From: Laccaria trichodermophora
Lineage: Eukaryota > Basidiomycota > Agaricomycetes > Agaricales > Hydnangiaceae
Length of the DNA: 64,000 nucleotides
Assembly: GCA_018417955.1 (NCBI GenBank)
Contig: JACTVC010000009.1
Span: 1 to 64,000 of the forward strand
Direction of reading: 5' to 3'
The notes under the pieces are model-generated. The model was not told where the DNA came from. It saw nothing but the letters and a program-made list of their open reading frames with translations, and did no database searches. Shown here in pieces: positions 11,166 through 20,190 of this stretch. Each line of letters begins with the position of its first letter. Positions within the stretch are counted from its first letter, which is position 1. The position numbers were made by a program, and so were the translations under genes.

Positions 11166-11684
11166 AAAATCCAAAGATTGGGCTAACCTTTGGAACTATA
11201 GTGTATTTTGATCCATGGGCCCAAGATACAAGCCATGTCATATGAATTTCGCCGTTGGGCCCAACTTGTCGAAATAACAATTACCTGATGTTGGGCCCAA
11301 CCTTCAACTGTAGCTTAATAATTGGGCCATTGGGCCCAACCTTGACCATTAACCATTACCCTATGTTGGGCCCAACTATCAACTGTAGCTTAATGCAATC
11401 ATATATTGATGGTCAAAATTACCCCCATTTAACCCATGTGGCCAATCTATAAACCCTTGGCTTTGACAGTGGCAGCTTCATTGGGCCCAACAATTAAATA
11501 TACATATTCTTACATCATTGGGCCAATGTACAGTGTCATAACGTCCTTTGTAATTGGGCCCATTGGGGTAGCCCTATGACTTATTGGGACAATTGTCAAT
11601 TTCTATTGTTATGGTTCCATAGCATATCTACTGAATGCCCTGCTCAAGGTCAATAGCTCAGTCACGACAGATGACGACTCAGCT
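11166..11684. repeat. Cluster of TTGGGCCCAA palindromes
   Basis: GGGCCC occurs about seven times between 11217 and 11562, several times as the 10-bp palindrome TTGGGCCCAA or with one change. Spacing is irregular (30-110 bp) in otherwise AT-rich sequence. No gene is seen in the stretch. Confidence 0.7.
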
Positions 11685-12594
11685 ATGACAGACGATGGTT
11701 CTAGACCTTCAATATCCCTGACAACGTCAAGGAAACAGCCTCTCCCTACCAACGCGAGCTATGCCCGCAGCAGTTGCATGAGGAACTGCCATTGTCAGGA
11801 CCTCGAAGGCTGGAGGTCCCTCTCACAGTCGAGCCCTCAACAATGCGAAGACGAGCCAATCGACGATCCATTCCGTCAATTTATCATGGAATCCTCGTTT
11901 GCATGTAATCTCGCAGCCTCTGAGGATGACAGCCCCCCTCGGCTGATCGACAGCTTCTCGTTTTCAACTACTTGGTGGGAAGATGAGACCACAAACCACC
12001 AAAATTCCCAAACTATACCCTTGATACTAGTGCGAATAGCCGCTGCTTTGGAGGGTAACAACTCAGCTATGAGAAATATTGACTCTACCCCTTCCCTATC
12101 CACGTCAGCGCGTATATCTGCAGCTTTCGAGGATAATGACTTGATCGCTAGGAACATTGACTCTGCTCTTTCCCCACCCATGTCAGCGTGTATGACCGCT
12201 GCTTTTGAGGTTAACGACTTGGCCATGATAGAAGATAACTCAACATCTCCTGCACCCACGCTAGCGCAATTACCTGCTGCTTTTGAGGGAAATCACCCAG
12301 TTATGGTGGATGAAAACTCCATGTCTCCCAAACCCGCGATTACCTGCTGCTTTCGAGGGTAATCACCCAGTTACGACAGATGAAAACTCTGTGTCTCCCA
12401 AAACCGCGATAGCGCAATTACCCGCAGCTTTTGAGGGTATCGACCTGCCTAGGATGGATGACAAATCAATATCTTCCACATTAACGGTAGCACGAACTTC
12501 CACCATTTCTGAGGATAATGACGTAGCTATGATGAACGATGACTCTGCACCATCCACACCAACAATACATAGCAATGTTACCAATGATCTCTGA
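11685..12594 (+). pseudogene. Repeat-containing ORF with seven 78-bp repeats, frameshifted
   Basis: Two overlapping plus-strand frames (11685-12362 and 12283-12594) encode one protein broken by an 8-bp deletion. The repeat is 26 residues with core PAAFEGNHPVM. GCTTT-type anchors occur at 12045, 12123, 12201, 12279, 12349, 12427 and about 12505, so the period is 78 bp except for one 70-bp step, which is the frameshift. The N-terminal part (SYARSSCMRNC) resembles a segment near the start of the following ORF (SYAHYSYRSNC), suggesting an older duplication. No family recognised. It may belong to the 5' part of the Gypsy-like element that follows. Confidence 0.55.
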
Positions 12595-13303
12595 GAGTTA
12601 CCAATTAGGATGACTCGACAACGATGTACCGAATTATCTGAATCTACCAATTATGGGAAACATCGCTAAGGAATACTCAATGAAACTGACTCTCCCAACC
12701 GTCACGAGCTATGCCCACTACAGTTACAGGAGCAACTGCCTCCTACAAGGTCCTGATATCGAGTACTCCCTCACGCTAACGACCCAAACGACGGTAACAT
12801 CAGAGGAATTCCTACCCTGTCGACGCCCTGATCACCAAACCCCACCGATTAAACCCGGCAGCCGCCAACGAACCACTCCTCCATCTAATCAGGCAAGCAC
12901 AACTACTCCCTCGAGCCATGCTATCTCTGAAGGGGCGAACTCAACGCCTGTGCCCCATAAGGACGTGACCATAGTACTTGCTGCTCATAAGAGCGCGAAC
13001 AACTTTAGGGACAATGTCCGCGATACCAATTACTCTCCTAGTCACGAGTTCGTAGCACTGCCAATGCCTAGAAGAAAAGGGGGAACAGGAGCGATTATAG
13101 AAGAGGAATACGTCCCTGATGCCGCCTTACTCATGAGCGGCAGTCTTTCACCTCTATCAGGCCCCATGCTCCTGGGACCACACTTGCTGACCAATTTGGG
13201 TCTAGCAGGCTTTGCCTCAATTTCCGCCGCTTTCCCTAGTGTGAATCAAATGTCCACTCCCGACCAAGTCACCTCCTATAAGATAGATCGGAAGTACTCT
13301 TCT

Positions 13304-13604
13304 TGTTGGGATAAGACCGTAAGTAAGAGCTCAGGCGGTTACACGTATGGGTAAACGACTGTATAAGTCAATCTCTACCTGTTGGGATAAGACCGTAAGT
13401 AAGAGCTAAGGTAGAGATAAGTAAGTAATGTATCAGAAGAAATATAAGTAAAGGAATACACACCTCAGGCGGTTACACGTATGGGTAAACGACTGAGGTG
13501 CGAAGTACGGAAAGGAGCGAGAAAATTGTATATACGGAAGTAAAAGACGGTGTCAGTAAATAGGAGTAAAGAGAGAACGTAGCGTAGGTTTCTGAACCTC
13601 AACA
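13304..13604 (-). repeat. Copia 3' LTR
   Basis: TG...CA-bounded 301-bp repeat, identical to 18054-18354 except at 13337. Inside it a 27-bp block starting GTTGGGATAAGACCGTAAGT occurs twice (13305 and 13380), and a block around GCGGTTACACGTATGGGTAA also occurs twice. Confidence 0.96.
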
Positions 13605-13613
13605 CTCCCCCTG
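13605..13613 (-). other. Copia polypurine tract
   Basis: Read on the minus strand, CAGGGGGAG directly abuts the TG start of the 3' LTR, the expected place for the plus-strand DNA primer. Confidence 0.75.
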
Positions 13614-13625
13614 AAACCGTAGCTC

Positions 13626-16600
13626 CTAAATATCGATGAATTCCATTCCCATAAGTTTGATGAGGTACTCCAACGTTGGTCGAGAGAGAGATTTTGTGAA
13701 GATGTCGGCAACGTTCTCGGATGTGTCGATTGGGACAACAATGATATCCTCGAGGTTAACGGCCTCACGAATCCAGTGGGTCTTGACATCGACATGTTTG
13801 ATTTTGGTATGACCACCAGAGTTTTTAGAGAGAGCGACGGCAGCGTCGTTATCGCAGTAGATGGTGATGGGGAGGTCGAAATATTGATCAATTTCGTAGA
13901 ACCAAGCGCATACCCATTTAGCTTGTTTCCCAGCTTCAAAAACGCCCACATATTCGGCCTCTCCAGTAGAGGTACTGACACGCCTCTGAGTTTTCGCTTT
14001 CCAGCTGACTGGGCCTCCAGAAGATATAAAGACGAACCCAGCGGATGATTTTCGACTGTCGGATTCGTCGGCATATGATGAATCAGAATATCCGAAGGGT
14101 TTGATAACCCCATCCTTCCGGTAGGTGATCACGAGGTTACTGGTTGTTTTGAGGTACGCAAGGAGGTGTTGAACGAGTTTCCAGTGCATTGGTCGAGGAT
14201 CGGATGCATAACGCATTAGTACCATGACAGAGAATGCAATGTCAGGTCGAGTCCCATTGGCAATGTGGTTAAGCATTCCCAACGTGCTCCTATAGTCCTT
14301 ATCGCGCATAAATTCAGAGTCGGGAGGAGGAATAGGTGTAGGCTGTGATTCGACGAGAGTGATGCCTGGAGGGAGGGGCGTATACTTTGGGTTAGCGTTC
14401 TCCATTCCGAAAGTAGCCAAGGCCTTCATGATGAGCGGCTTTTGATGAATAGATATGTCGCCGGAAGGGTGGTTGATGATCGACATGCCAAGGACTTTAT
14501 TAGGTGTGCCTAGATCGGTGATTTCGAATTTTGCTGCAAGTTCTCGTTTTGCCCTTTCCATTGCGGCAACTGAGGAAGATCCTGCAGATACGTCGTCGGT
14601 GTAGGTTGACGAAATGGTGTATCCCTCGGTAGTATGTTGGATCCGTACACATGGGTCCGCTCGAGATTGGCGGTGACCGAGTTCAGTAAATGTTTTGTTG
14701 AGTAGACGAAACCAGTTATTGGCGCCGTCCATGGTTCCGTATATCGTAAAGTTCATGAGTAGAACAGTGTCGATGTTGGGGATTTTGTAGTGGTTTTCGA
14801 AACCCTGTGGAATTTCAAGATAGTTAACTCCCTGGGGTTTGGAGTTGAGGTACGCTCCAACGAAATCGATAAGCCAGAAATGGAGCTTCAAACTCGCAAT
14901 GAGCGCAAACAGCATCCGAACTGACTCATACCTGGCAACCGCGGCAAAGGACTCATAGTAATTTTCTCCAAGCTTCTGGGAAAAACCTTTGACTACCCCA
15001 CGGGCATGTCGTCTGATGAGACTTCCTTGTCCATCAACTTTTAGATCATATACCCACTTCCCTTTGATGGTTTTTACACCAGGGGGCCGGGGAACTGCAG
15101 TAACCACCCCACGCTCGTCCCATCGAGCGATTTCCCTTTCCATGGCCGGGAACCATAGGTGACGTCGACATAAATCAAACGCCTCTTCGAATGTCATCGG
15201 GACAAGACGATTTAGTGGTTCTGGAGGGAAAGCGGCATTTAACGCAGTGTGCGTAGAGTCGTCTTCATCGGTGTCTTCCAAAATAGGAATTGAAGCGTCA
15301 TCTTCTTCAGGTGGAGTTCCACTCTTAGCCGCAATTCTTGCTGATTGGCGTGATGCAGGGGGATAAACGATTCTGGGACGAGGGACATGTTTTTGAGGTT
15401 GGATAGTAGTATCTGAAGCAATTGGGTTGGCAGGGACGGCGGGAGGAATAATCGGGTCGTCTATAGTAGAGGTAGGCTCAAGAAGGAAATCATAGTTATT
15501 GTCGCCGTCGTCCTGGTGGAAGTACTCCCCCTCAGTTGTGAGGGTGCGGTGTCCAAGACCTTCCTCAAACTTGACATTTCGGGAGCGGATGATCTGGCCC
15601 GTCTCTGGGATCAAGATCCGGTAAACGCCTCGGCCCTCGATTCCGATCATTCTGCCCTTTTGCCCCCGCGCGGCTAATTTGCTTCCGCCCTTCTCAAAGG
15701 GGATGTGCACATATGCGATGCAACCCCAGACTCTGATATGTCCCACATCCTGTCTCTTCGCCGTCCACGTCTCTTCAGGGATTGTACCTGGATGTCGACT
15801 TGATGGCAACCGATTTTCAACGTAGTCAGCGAAAGCCCACGCCTTGGCCCACCATTTTGCCGATAAACCAGCGTCGATGAGCATTACTCGGACTGCACCA
15901 GTGGTAATTCCGATAGAGCGTTCAGCAGTCCCATTCGATGAAGATGAGTATGGAGCTGTTGGGACCATGATTAGGCCTGTCTCACGAAAGTATTCTGCCC
16001 ACAGATTGCTCTTGAATTCCGGGGCGTTGTCAACTCTGACAAAAACCATGTGCATATCGGTGATCTTTTCACTTTCACCCCGATAGGTTTTCAACGCGGT
16101 CAGAGTCGTCTCGGATAAACGGTTGGCGAGGAAGTAGGTTTTTCGGTGGGCTGATCCGCTATCATGGAATTTCATTCCATATAGTGATCCGCCATGAGAT
16201 TTGACTCGAGACGGTCCCCAGATGTCGATATTGGTGAGTCTCAGTATTTTGTTTTCGACTTGGACATCGTCGTCGTATGGGCGTCGTTTCTGATTCCCGA
16301 GAATGCAGTCCTCACATTGTCCAATCACGTCCTCGGATGTAATTTCAAGGCCGTTGACGAGTTTCAAAGCTTGTTTCACCCTAGTGACCCCGAAATGGGC
16401 GAATCGGCGATGCCATGTAGCAAGGTCAGTAGGACTCCGAAGGGATTGGGCTGTGAGGGCGGTCGGGATGGTCATTGAGAAGGATCCGTTTACAAGGTAT
16501 AGTCCATTCTTGAGAACTCCACCGAAAATCTCTGATTTTCCTTTATAGAAACGGACCTTTTGATCTCCGAATACAGCATGCCATCCCGCGACGTCCATTT

Positions 16601-17966
16601 TGCTGATGGATAACAGGTTGGCGGTGATGTCTGGTGCGTGAAGGGCATCACGGAACGTTAAGGTATTTTCAACGTTATTGAAAACCACTTTGATTTCAAC
16701 ATCGCCCACCCCCAGAATCGAAAAACTGGCGCCTTCCTTCGATGACTGACCAGCCATCTTTTCCAAAGTCTTATAGGTCTTGAAGACGTCATGGTTTTTG
16801 AAGAAATGCGTGGTACATCCAGAATCCGCGAATGAGCACGACGAGATGGAGGGTAAGATTTTGCTAGCAGCTAAAGCAACCTTCTGAAGAACTGACTCGT
16901 TCTCCTCCAATAGTTTATTGACCTCGTCACTGAGGGTAGCCGATAACGCGAAATGTCCGCCGGCGTTTACTGCACCATCGATGGTCGACGACGATGAAGC
17001 AAAATTTGCTATAGGGGAAGCGGTCCGTTTTCCTTTCCACCACGCTGGGTATTGACCCTGCTTTCCGCCACCCATTTGGAAACAGTCATTGATCAAGTGG
17101 CCAGTCTTTCCACATGTAGGGTTGGCGCATACGAGGTGGGATTTATTTGGGTTAGATGAACCCCCAGGTCTCACTCGGAGGCCATGAACTTCAGCCTGGA
17201 GAGCATGGACAGTCGCCTCTAGCGCTTTAACAGAGTCGAAGGCGGGGGTAGTGGTTGTTTTGGTTGTCTCAGATGCTCGGTTAGCGAGATGTTCCCCATG
17301 GGAGGTGAGTTTCATGATAATTTCGCTCAGATCCTCCTTATCGTATAGATTCGATATAATGGGGTCCCAGGACTCAGGGAAAGAGTCGAGGAGTTTTGTG
17401 ATGAAGCGTACATCAGTGATTTCAGCACCGGCATCGTTAGCGGATTTTCGCAGTGCGCGCATTTTCTCGATATGGCCGTTTTCTCCTGCAACTTTCATTC
17501 CCTCTTCGAATTTGCAGTTTGCTAATGCCCTTTCCCTCATATTCCTAGCCCTATCACTTGCGCCACCATACTGCTTGGCTAGCAGGGTCCAAGCCTCATG
17601 CGCTTTCCCATTTGGGTTAACTCCTGATCCAGCAATATCTATCAGATTGATCAAGATCGACGACATCGCGGAGCTCTCGCGGAGTTCGTACTCGAGCGCT
17701 AATGGAGTTGTGGAGAGTGCAGGGGTAGGACCTGATGGTTTATCGGCGACAGGCGCGGGTGATGATGTTTTCGGTTCAGTGGATGGGTTTTCTTCGTCTA
17801 GTACCTCCTGGGGGACAACGATTTTGTTCTCCCAGTATTTAAGGTATCCTCGGGGTTTCCCATGAGCAATCATAAGTGTTTTCCAGCTCGCGAAGTTCTC
17901 ATATCCACGGCAGCGTTGATCCTTGGGCAAGGAGAAAGGGATCGATGTATTGTGACTTCCAGACAT
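13626..17966 (-). CDS. Copia Gag-Pol polyprotein, 1,446 aa
   Basis: One uninterrupted minus-strand ORF from ATG at 17966 to the stop at 13626. Domains in order: Gag; CCHC knuckle CANPTCGKTGHLINDC (about residue 280-295); aspartic protease with ADSGCTTHF; pre-integrase HHCC region (ATWHRRFAHFG ... CEDCILGN); integrase with Asp in NIDIWGPS, Asp in VRVDNAPEFKS and Glu in NGTAERSIG; reverse transcriptase with YTDD in place of the usual YVDD; RNase H with GYSDSSYAD and STSTGEAEYVG. All catalytic residues are present. It copies itself through an RNA intermediate in virus-like particles. Length is normal for a fungal Copia element. There is no separate gag stop. Confidence 0.96.
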   Translation of the reverse strand: MSGSHNTSIPFSLPKDQRCRGYENFASWKTLMIAHGKPRGYLKYWENKIVVPQEVLDEENPSTEPKTSSPAPVADKPSGPTPALSTTPLALEYELRESSAMSSILINLIDIAGSGVNPNGKAHEAWTLLAKQYGGASDRARNMRERALANCKFEEGMKVAGENGHIEKMRALRKSANDAGAEITDVRFITKLLDSFPESWDPIISNLYDKEDLSEIIMKLTSHGEHLANRASETTKTTTTPAFDSVKALEATVHALQAEVHGLRVRPGGSSNPNKSHLVCANPTCGKTGHLINDCFQMGGGKQGQYPAWWKGKRTASPIANFASSSSTIDGAVNAGGHFALSATLSDEVNKLLEENESVLQKVALAASKILPSISSCSFADSGCTTHFFKNHDVFKTYKTLEKMAGQSSKEGASFSILGVGDVEIKVVFNNVENTLTFRDALHAPDITANLLSISKMDVAGWHAVFGDQKVRFYKGKSEIFGGVLKNGLYLVNGSFSMTIPTALTAQSLRSPTDLATWHRRFAHFGVTRVKQALKLVNGLEITSEDVIGQCEDCILGNQKRRPYDDDVQVENKILRLTNIDIWGPSRVKSHGGSLYGMKFHDSGSAHRKTYFLANRLSETTLTALKTYRGESEKITDMHMVFVRVDNAPEFKSNLWAEYFRETGLIMVPTAPYSSSSNGTAERSIGITTGAVRVMLIDAGLSAKWWAKAWAFADYVENRLPSSRHPGTIPEETWTAKRQDVGHIRVWGCIAYVHIPFEKGGSKLAARGQKGRMIGIEGRGVYRILIPETGQIIRSRNVKFEEGLGHRTLTTEGEYFHQDDGDNNYDFLLEPTSTIDDPIIPPAVPANPIASDTTIQPQKHVPRPRIVYPPASRQSARIAAKSGTPPEEDDASIPILEDTDEDDSTHTALNAAFPPEPLNRLVPMTFEEAFDLCRRHLWFPAMEREIARWDERGVVTAVPRPPGVKTIKGKWVYDLKVDGQGSLIRRHARGVVKGFSQKLGENYYESFAAVARYESVRMLFALIASLKLHFWLIDFVGAYLNSKPQGVNYLEIPQGFENHYKIPNIDTVLLMNFTIYGTMDGANNWFRLLNKTFTELGHRQSRADPCVRIQHTTEGYTISSTYTDDVSAGSSSVAAMERAKRELAAKFEITDLGTPNKVLGMSIINHPSGDISIHQKPLIMKALATFGMENANPKYTPLPPGITLVESQPTPIPPPDSEFMRDKDYRSTLGMLNHIANGTRPDIAFSVMVLMRYASDPRPMHWKLVQHLLAYLKTTSNLVITYRKDGVIKPFGYSDSSYADESDSRKSSAGFVFISSGGPVSWKAKTQRRVSTSTGEAEYVGVFEAGKQAKWVCAWFYEIDQYFDLPITIYCDNDAAVALSKNSGGHTKIKHVDVKTHWIREAVNLEDIIVVPIDTSENVADIFTKSLSRPTLEYLIKLMGMEFIDI

Positions 17967-18035
17967 GGTAATAAGTCTTGTATTGGGTCGATAGGGGATA
18001 TGTGTGTAACCGGTATTCTTCTGAAGATTTAGGAG

Positions 18036-18053
18036 CGAGCGGGGCCCATAACC
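18036..18053 (-). other. Copia primer-binding site (initiator tRNA anticodon-arm type)
   Basis: Next to the 5' LTR, the plus strand reads GAGCGGGGCCCATAACC, which looks like the anticodon stem-loop of an initiator methionine tRNA (loop with CAT). The element's coding strand is therefore complementary to the middle of that tRNA, the half-tRNA priming known for copia-type elements. Confidence 0.65.
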
Positions 18054-18354
18054 TGTTGGGATAAGACCGTAAGTAAGAGCTCAGGCAGTTACACGTATGG
18101 GTAAACGACTGTATAAGTCAATCTCTACCTGTTGGGATAAGACCGTAAGTAAGAGCTAAGGTAGAGATAAGTAAGTAATGTATCAGAAGAAATATAAGTA
18201 AAGGAATACACACCTCAGGCGGTTACACGTATGGGTAAACGACTGAGGTGCGAAGTACGGAAAGGAGCGAGAAAATTGTATATACGGAAGTAAAAGACGG
18301 TGTCAGTAAATAGGAGTAAAGAGAGAACGTAGCGTAGGTTTCTGAACCTCAACA
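18054..18354 (-). repeat. Copia 5' LTR
   Basis: 301-bp copy of the LTR, followed by target-duplication copy CTTCT at 18355-18359. It should hold the element's promoter; no clear TATA box assigned. Confidence 0.96.
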
Positions 18355-18779
18355 CTTCTATCAGTGTTATTCCGCTTGTGGTCATCCGCTCAACAGCCCA
18401 ACTCAAGGTTATGGCTATCATAAACCAAACGTCTTTGTCAAGTCAAATCGAGGGAGAAAATGAGTTGGCAACAATGTCAGCAGAACGCGAGAGTACGTTT
18501 GAGTTTCATGTGGTTTCTTGGAACATCGAAACCGTTTCCCTCTACAACACCAGACGTATGCCTTTATCCAGGCCCAAGCGGACGAGCCCCCTCAACCTGA
18601 ACAATATAAGTTTAAAGGAAATGTACTCGAACCCCGTTACTCTACTAAGTACAAATTACTTGTCTACACCCTGCAAGGGTGCAATCAATCTACTTGCCGC
18701 TCTTGCTAGCGCAGCTGTACTTTACCCTCCCCAGCTTAATCCATATGGAATCCATGGAAGGGGGGTGGATTCCAGGAAT

Positions 18780-19090
18780 TCCAGATGGATTCCATGGAAT
18801 GGCTGATGGACTCCATGCTTTCTGGAGATGGATTCCATGGAATGGCTGATGGACTCCATGCTTTCTGAAGATGGATTCCATGGAATGGCTGATGGACTCC
18901 ATACTTTCTGGAGATGGATTCCATGGAATGGTTGATGGACTCCATACTTTCTGGGGATGGATTCCATGGAATGGTTGATGGACTCCATACTTTCTGGGGA
19001 TGGATTCCATGGAATGGCTGATGGACTCCATACTTTCTGGAGATGGATTCCATGGAATAGCTGATGGACTCCATACTTCTTTCAGATGGA
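18780..19090. repeat. 43-bp minisatellite, about 7 copies
   Basis: TTCCATGGAATGGCTGATGG recurs with anchors at 18791, 18834, 18877, 18920, 18963, 19006 and 19049, an exact 43-bp period. Each unit contains the palindrome TCCATGGA. Because 43 is not a multiple of three, the minus strand stays open in all three frames; the resulting 88-157 aa ORFs are repeat artefacts. Confidence 0.9.
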
Positions 19091-19288
19091 ATCCATACTT
19101 TTTTAGATGGAATCCATACTTTTTCCATACAGAATTTAGATGGAATAAGTCCCAATTCCACAATTATTATCATAGAATCACAAGTCCAGACTTAATCTGT
19201 AAAGTTCCAACTTAAACACTAATAAATGAAGAAAATTAAGGTGTATTGAATAAGACTACATAATTTTATTTTACTACATATAATATTA

Positions 19289-19720
19289 AAGGGAGGGGGA
19301 GGGAGAGGTATAGATATAGAGTGATCAAGGGAGGGGGAAGTGATGGAGGGGAGTGGGAGTTGTGGAGAGAGGGAGTTGTGGAGAATGAGGAGGGAGGGGA
19401 GGGGTGTAGAGTGATGGAGGTGGGGAGTTATGGAGGGGGAAGGAAAGGTGGAGAGTGGGGGAGCAATTGGAGGAGGGGGAGCAATGGGGGAGGGTGTGAT
19501 GTGGAATAATGATGGAGGGAGGGGGGGGGCTCACCTGGGCTCGTCACTGCGTTCATGGATGGGCGGCGGACATTTTCGGTGGGCGGGGGACGTTGTTTCA
19601 TGGGCGGTGGACGTTTTCGGTGGGTGGCGGATGTTTTCGGTGGGCGGCGGATGTTGTTTCGTGGGCGGCGGACATTGTTCGTGGGCGGTGAGCGGCGGAC
19701 GTCGTCTTCGTGGGCCACGT
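19289..19720. repeat. Purine-rich G tract followed by a GGGCGG minisatellite
   Basis: 19289-19530 is strongly G/A-biased on the plus strand with many GGAGGGG runs, potential G-quadruplex sequence. From 19555 to about 19715 a roughly 20-40 nt unit GGTGGGCGGCGGACGTTTTCG is repeated six or seven times. No gene. Confidence 0.7.
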
Positions 19721-19779
19721 TTGACGCGACACGTGCCCAAAAGCGGTATATACATACCTTTAGTTTATCATATAATAAT

Positions 19780-19849
19780 GCCTTTATGGCTCAGTTGGCT
19801 TGAGCGCTGCTTACATTCACGAGGTCGAGAGTTCAATTCCTTGAGATGT
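19780..19849 (+). tRNA. tRNA-like pseudogene or SINE head
   Basis: A perfect A box TGGCTCAGTTGG (19787-19798) and a near-perfect B box GAGTTCAATTCC (19829-19840) are spaced as in a tRNA gene, with a D-arm that pairs. The acceptor and T stems pair poorly, so this is probably a tRNA pseudogene or the promoter end of a short interspersed element. An A-run follows at 19850. Confidence 0.45.
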
Positions 19850-19914
19850 AAAAAAAATTATTTTACTTACTTATAGTAAGGACACTGTATTCTAATGGTA
19901 TAATAGTCATTAAT

Positions 19915-20190
19915 TCCTTCCATGGAATCCATATGGACTGCTCCATGGAATCCATGTGGATATGCCTGCATTCCATATGGAATCTGATGGAATCCATATG
20001 GAATGGTGTTGGAGTCCATATGGAATTAATCATTCCATGACCATTCCAGCATCATTCCATATGGAATCCATGATGTCCATGGAATCAGAAACTGGCTGCG
20101 TCCTCAGCCAACATTGATTCCATGGATTCCATATGGAATTCTTCATGGATTCCATGGATTCCACATGGATTCCATATGGATTATACCGGG
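19915..20190. repeat. TCCATATGGA/TCCATGGA palindrome cluster
   Basis: Dense copies of TCCATATGGA, TCCATGGA and GGATTCCATGGAATCC variants make up the right arm of the foldback element, pairing with 18737-18800. Confidence 0.7.

Larger units (their letters stand above)
13304..18354 (-). mobile_element. Full-length Ty1/Copia retrotransposon, very young
   Basis: 5,051 bp, bounded by 301-bp direct LTRs (13304-13604 and 18054-18354) that differ at one site (G at 13337, A at 18087). It is flanked by a perfect 5-bp target duplication CTTCT (13299-13303 and 18355-18359). It encodes an uninterrupted 1,446-aa polyprotein on the minus strand. The primer-binding site lies next to the right LTR and a polypurine tract next to the left LTR, consistent with minus-strand orientation. 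It is probably a recent, possibly active insertion. Confidence 0.96.

Noticed and set aside
18690..19173. Three overlapping minus-strand ORFs rich in MES(I/P) and HGIH
   Set aside because: Translation of a 43-bp minisatellite in three frames.
19780..19849. Functional tRNA gene
   Set aside because: Acceptor and T stems pair poorly, so only a tRNA-like call was kept.
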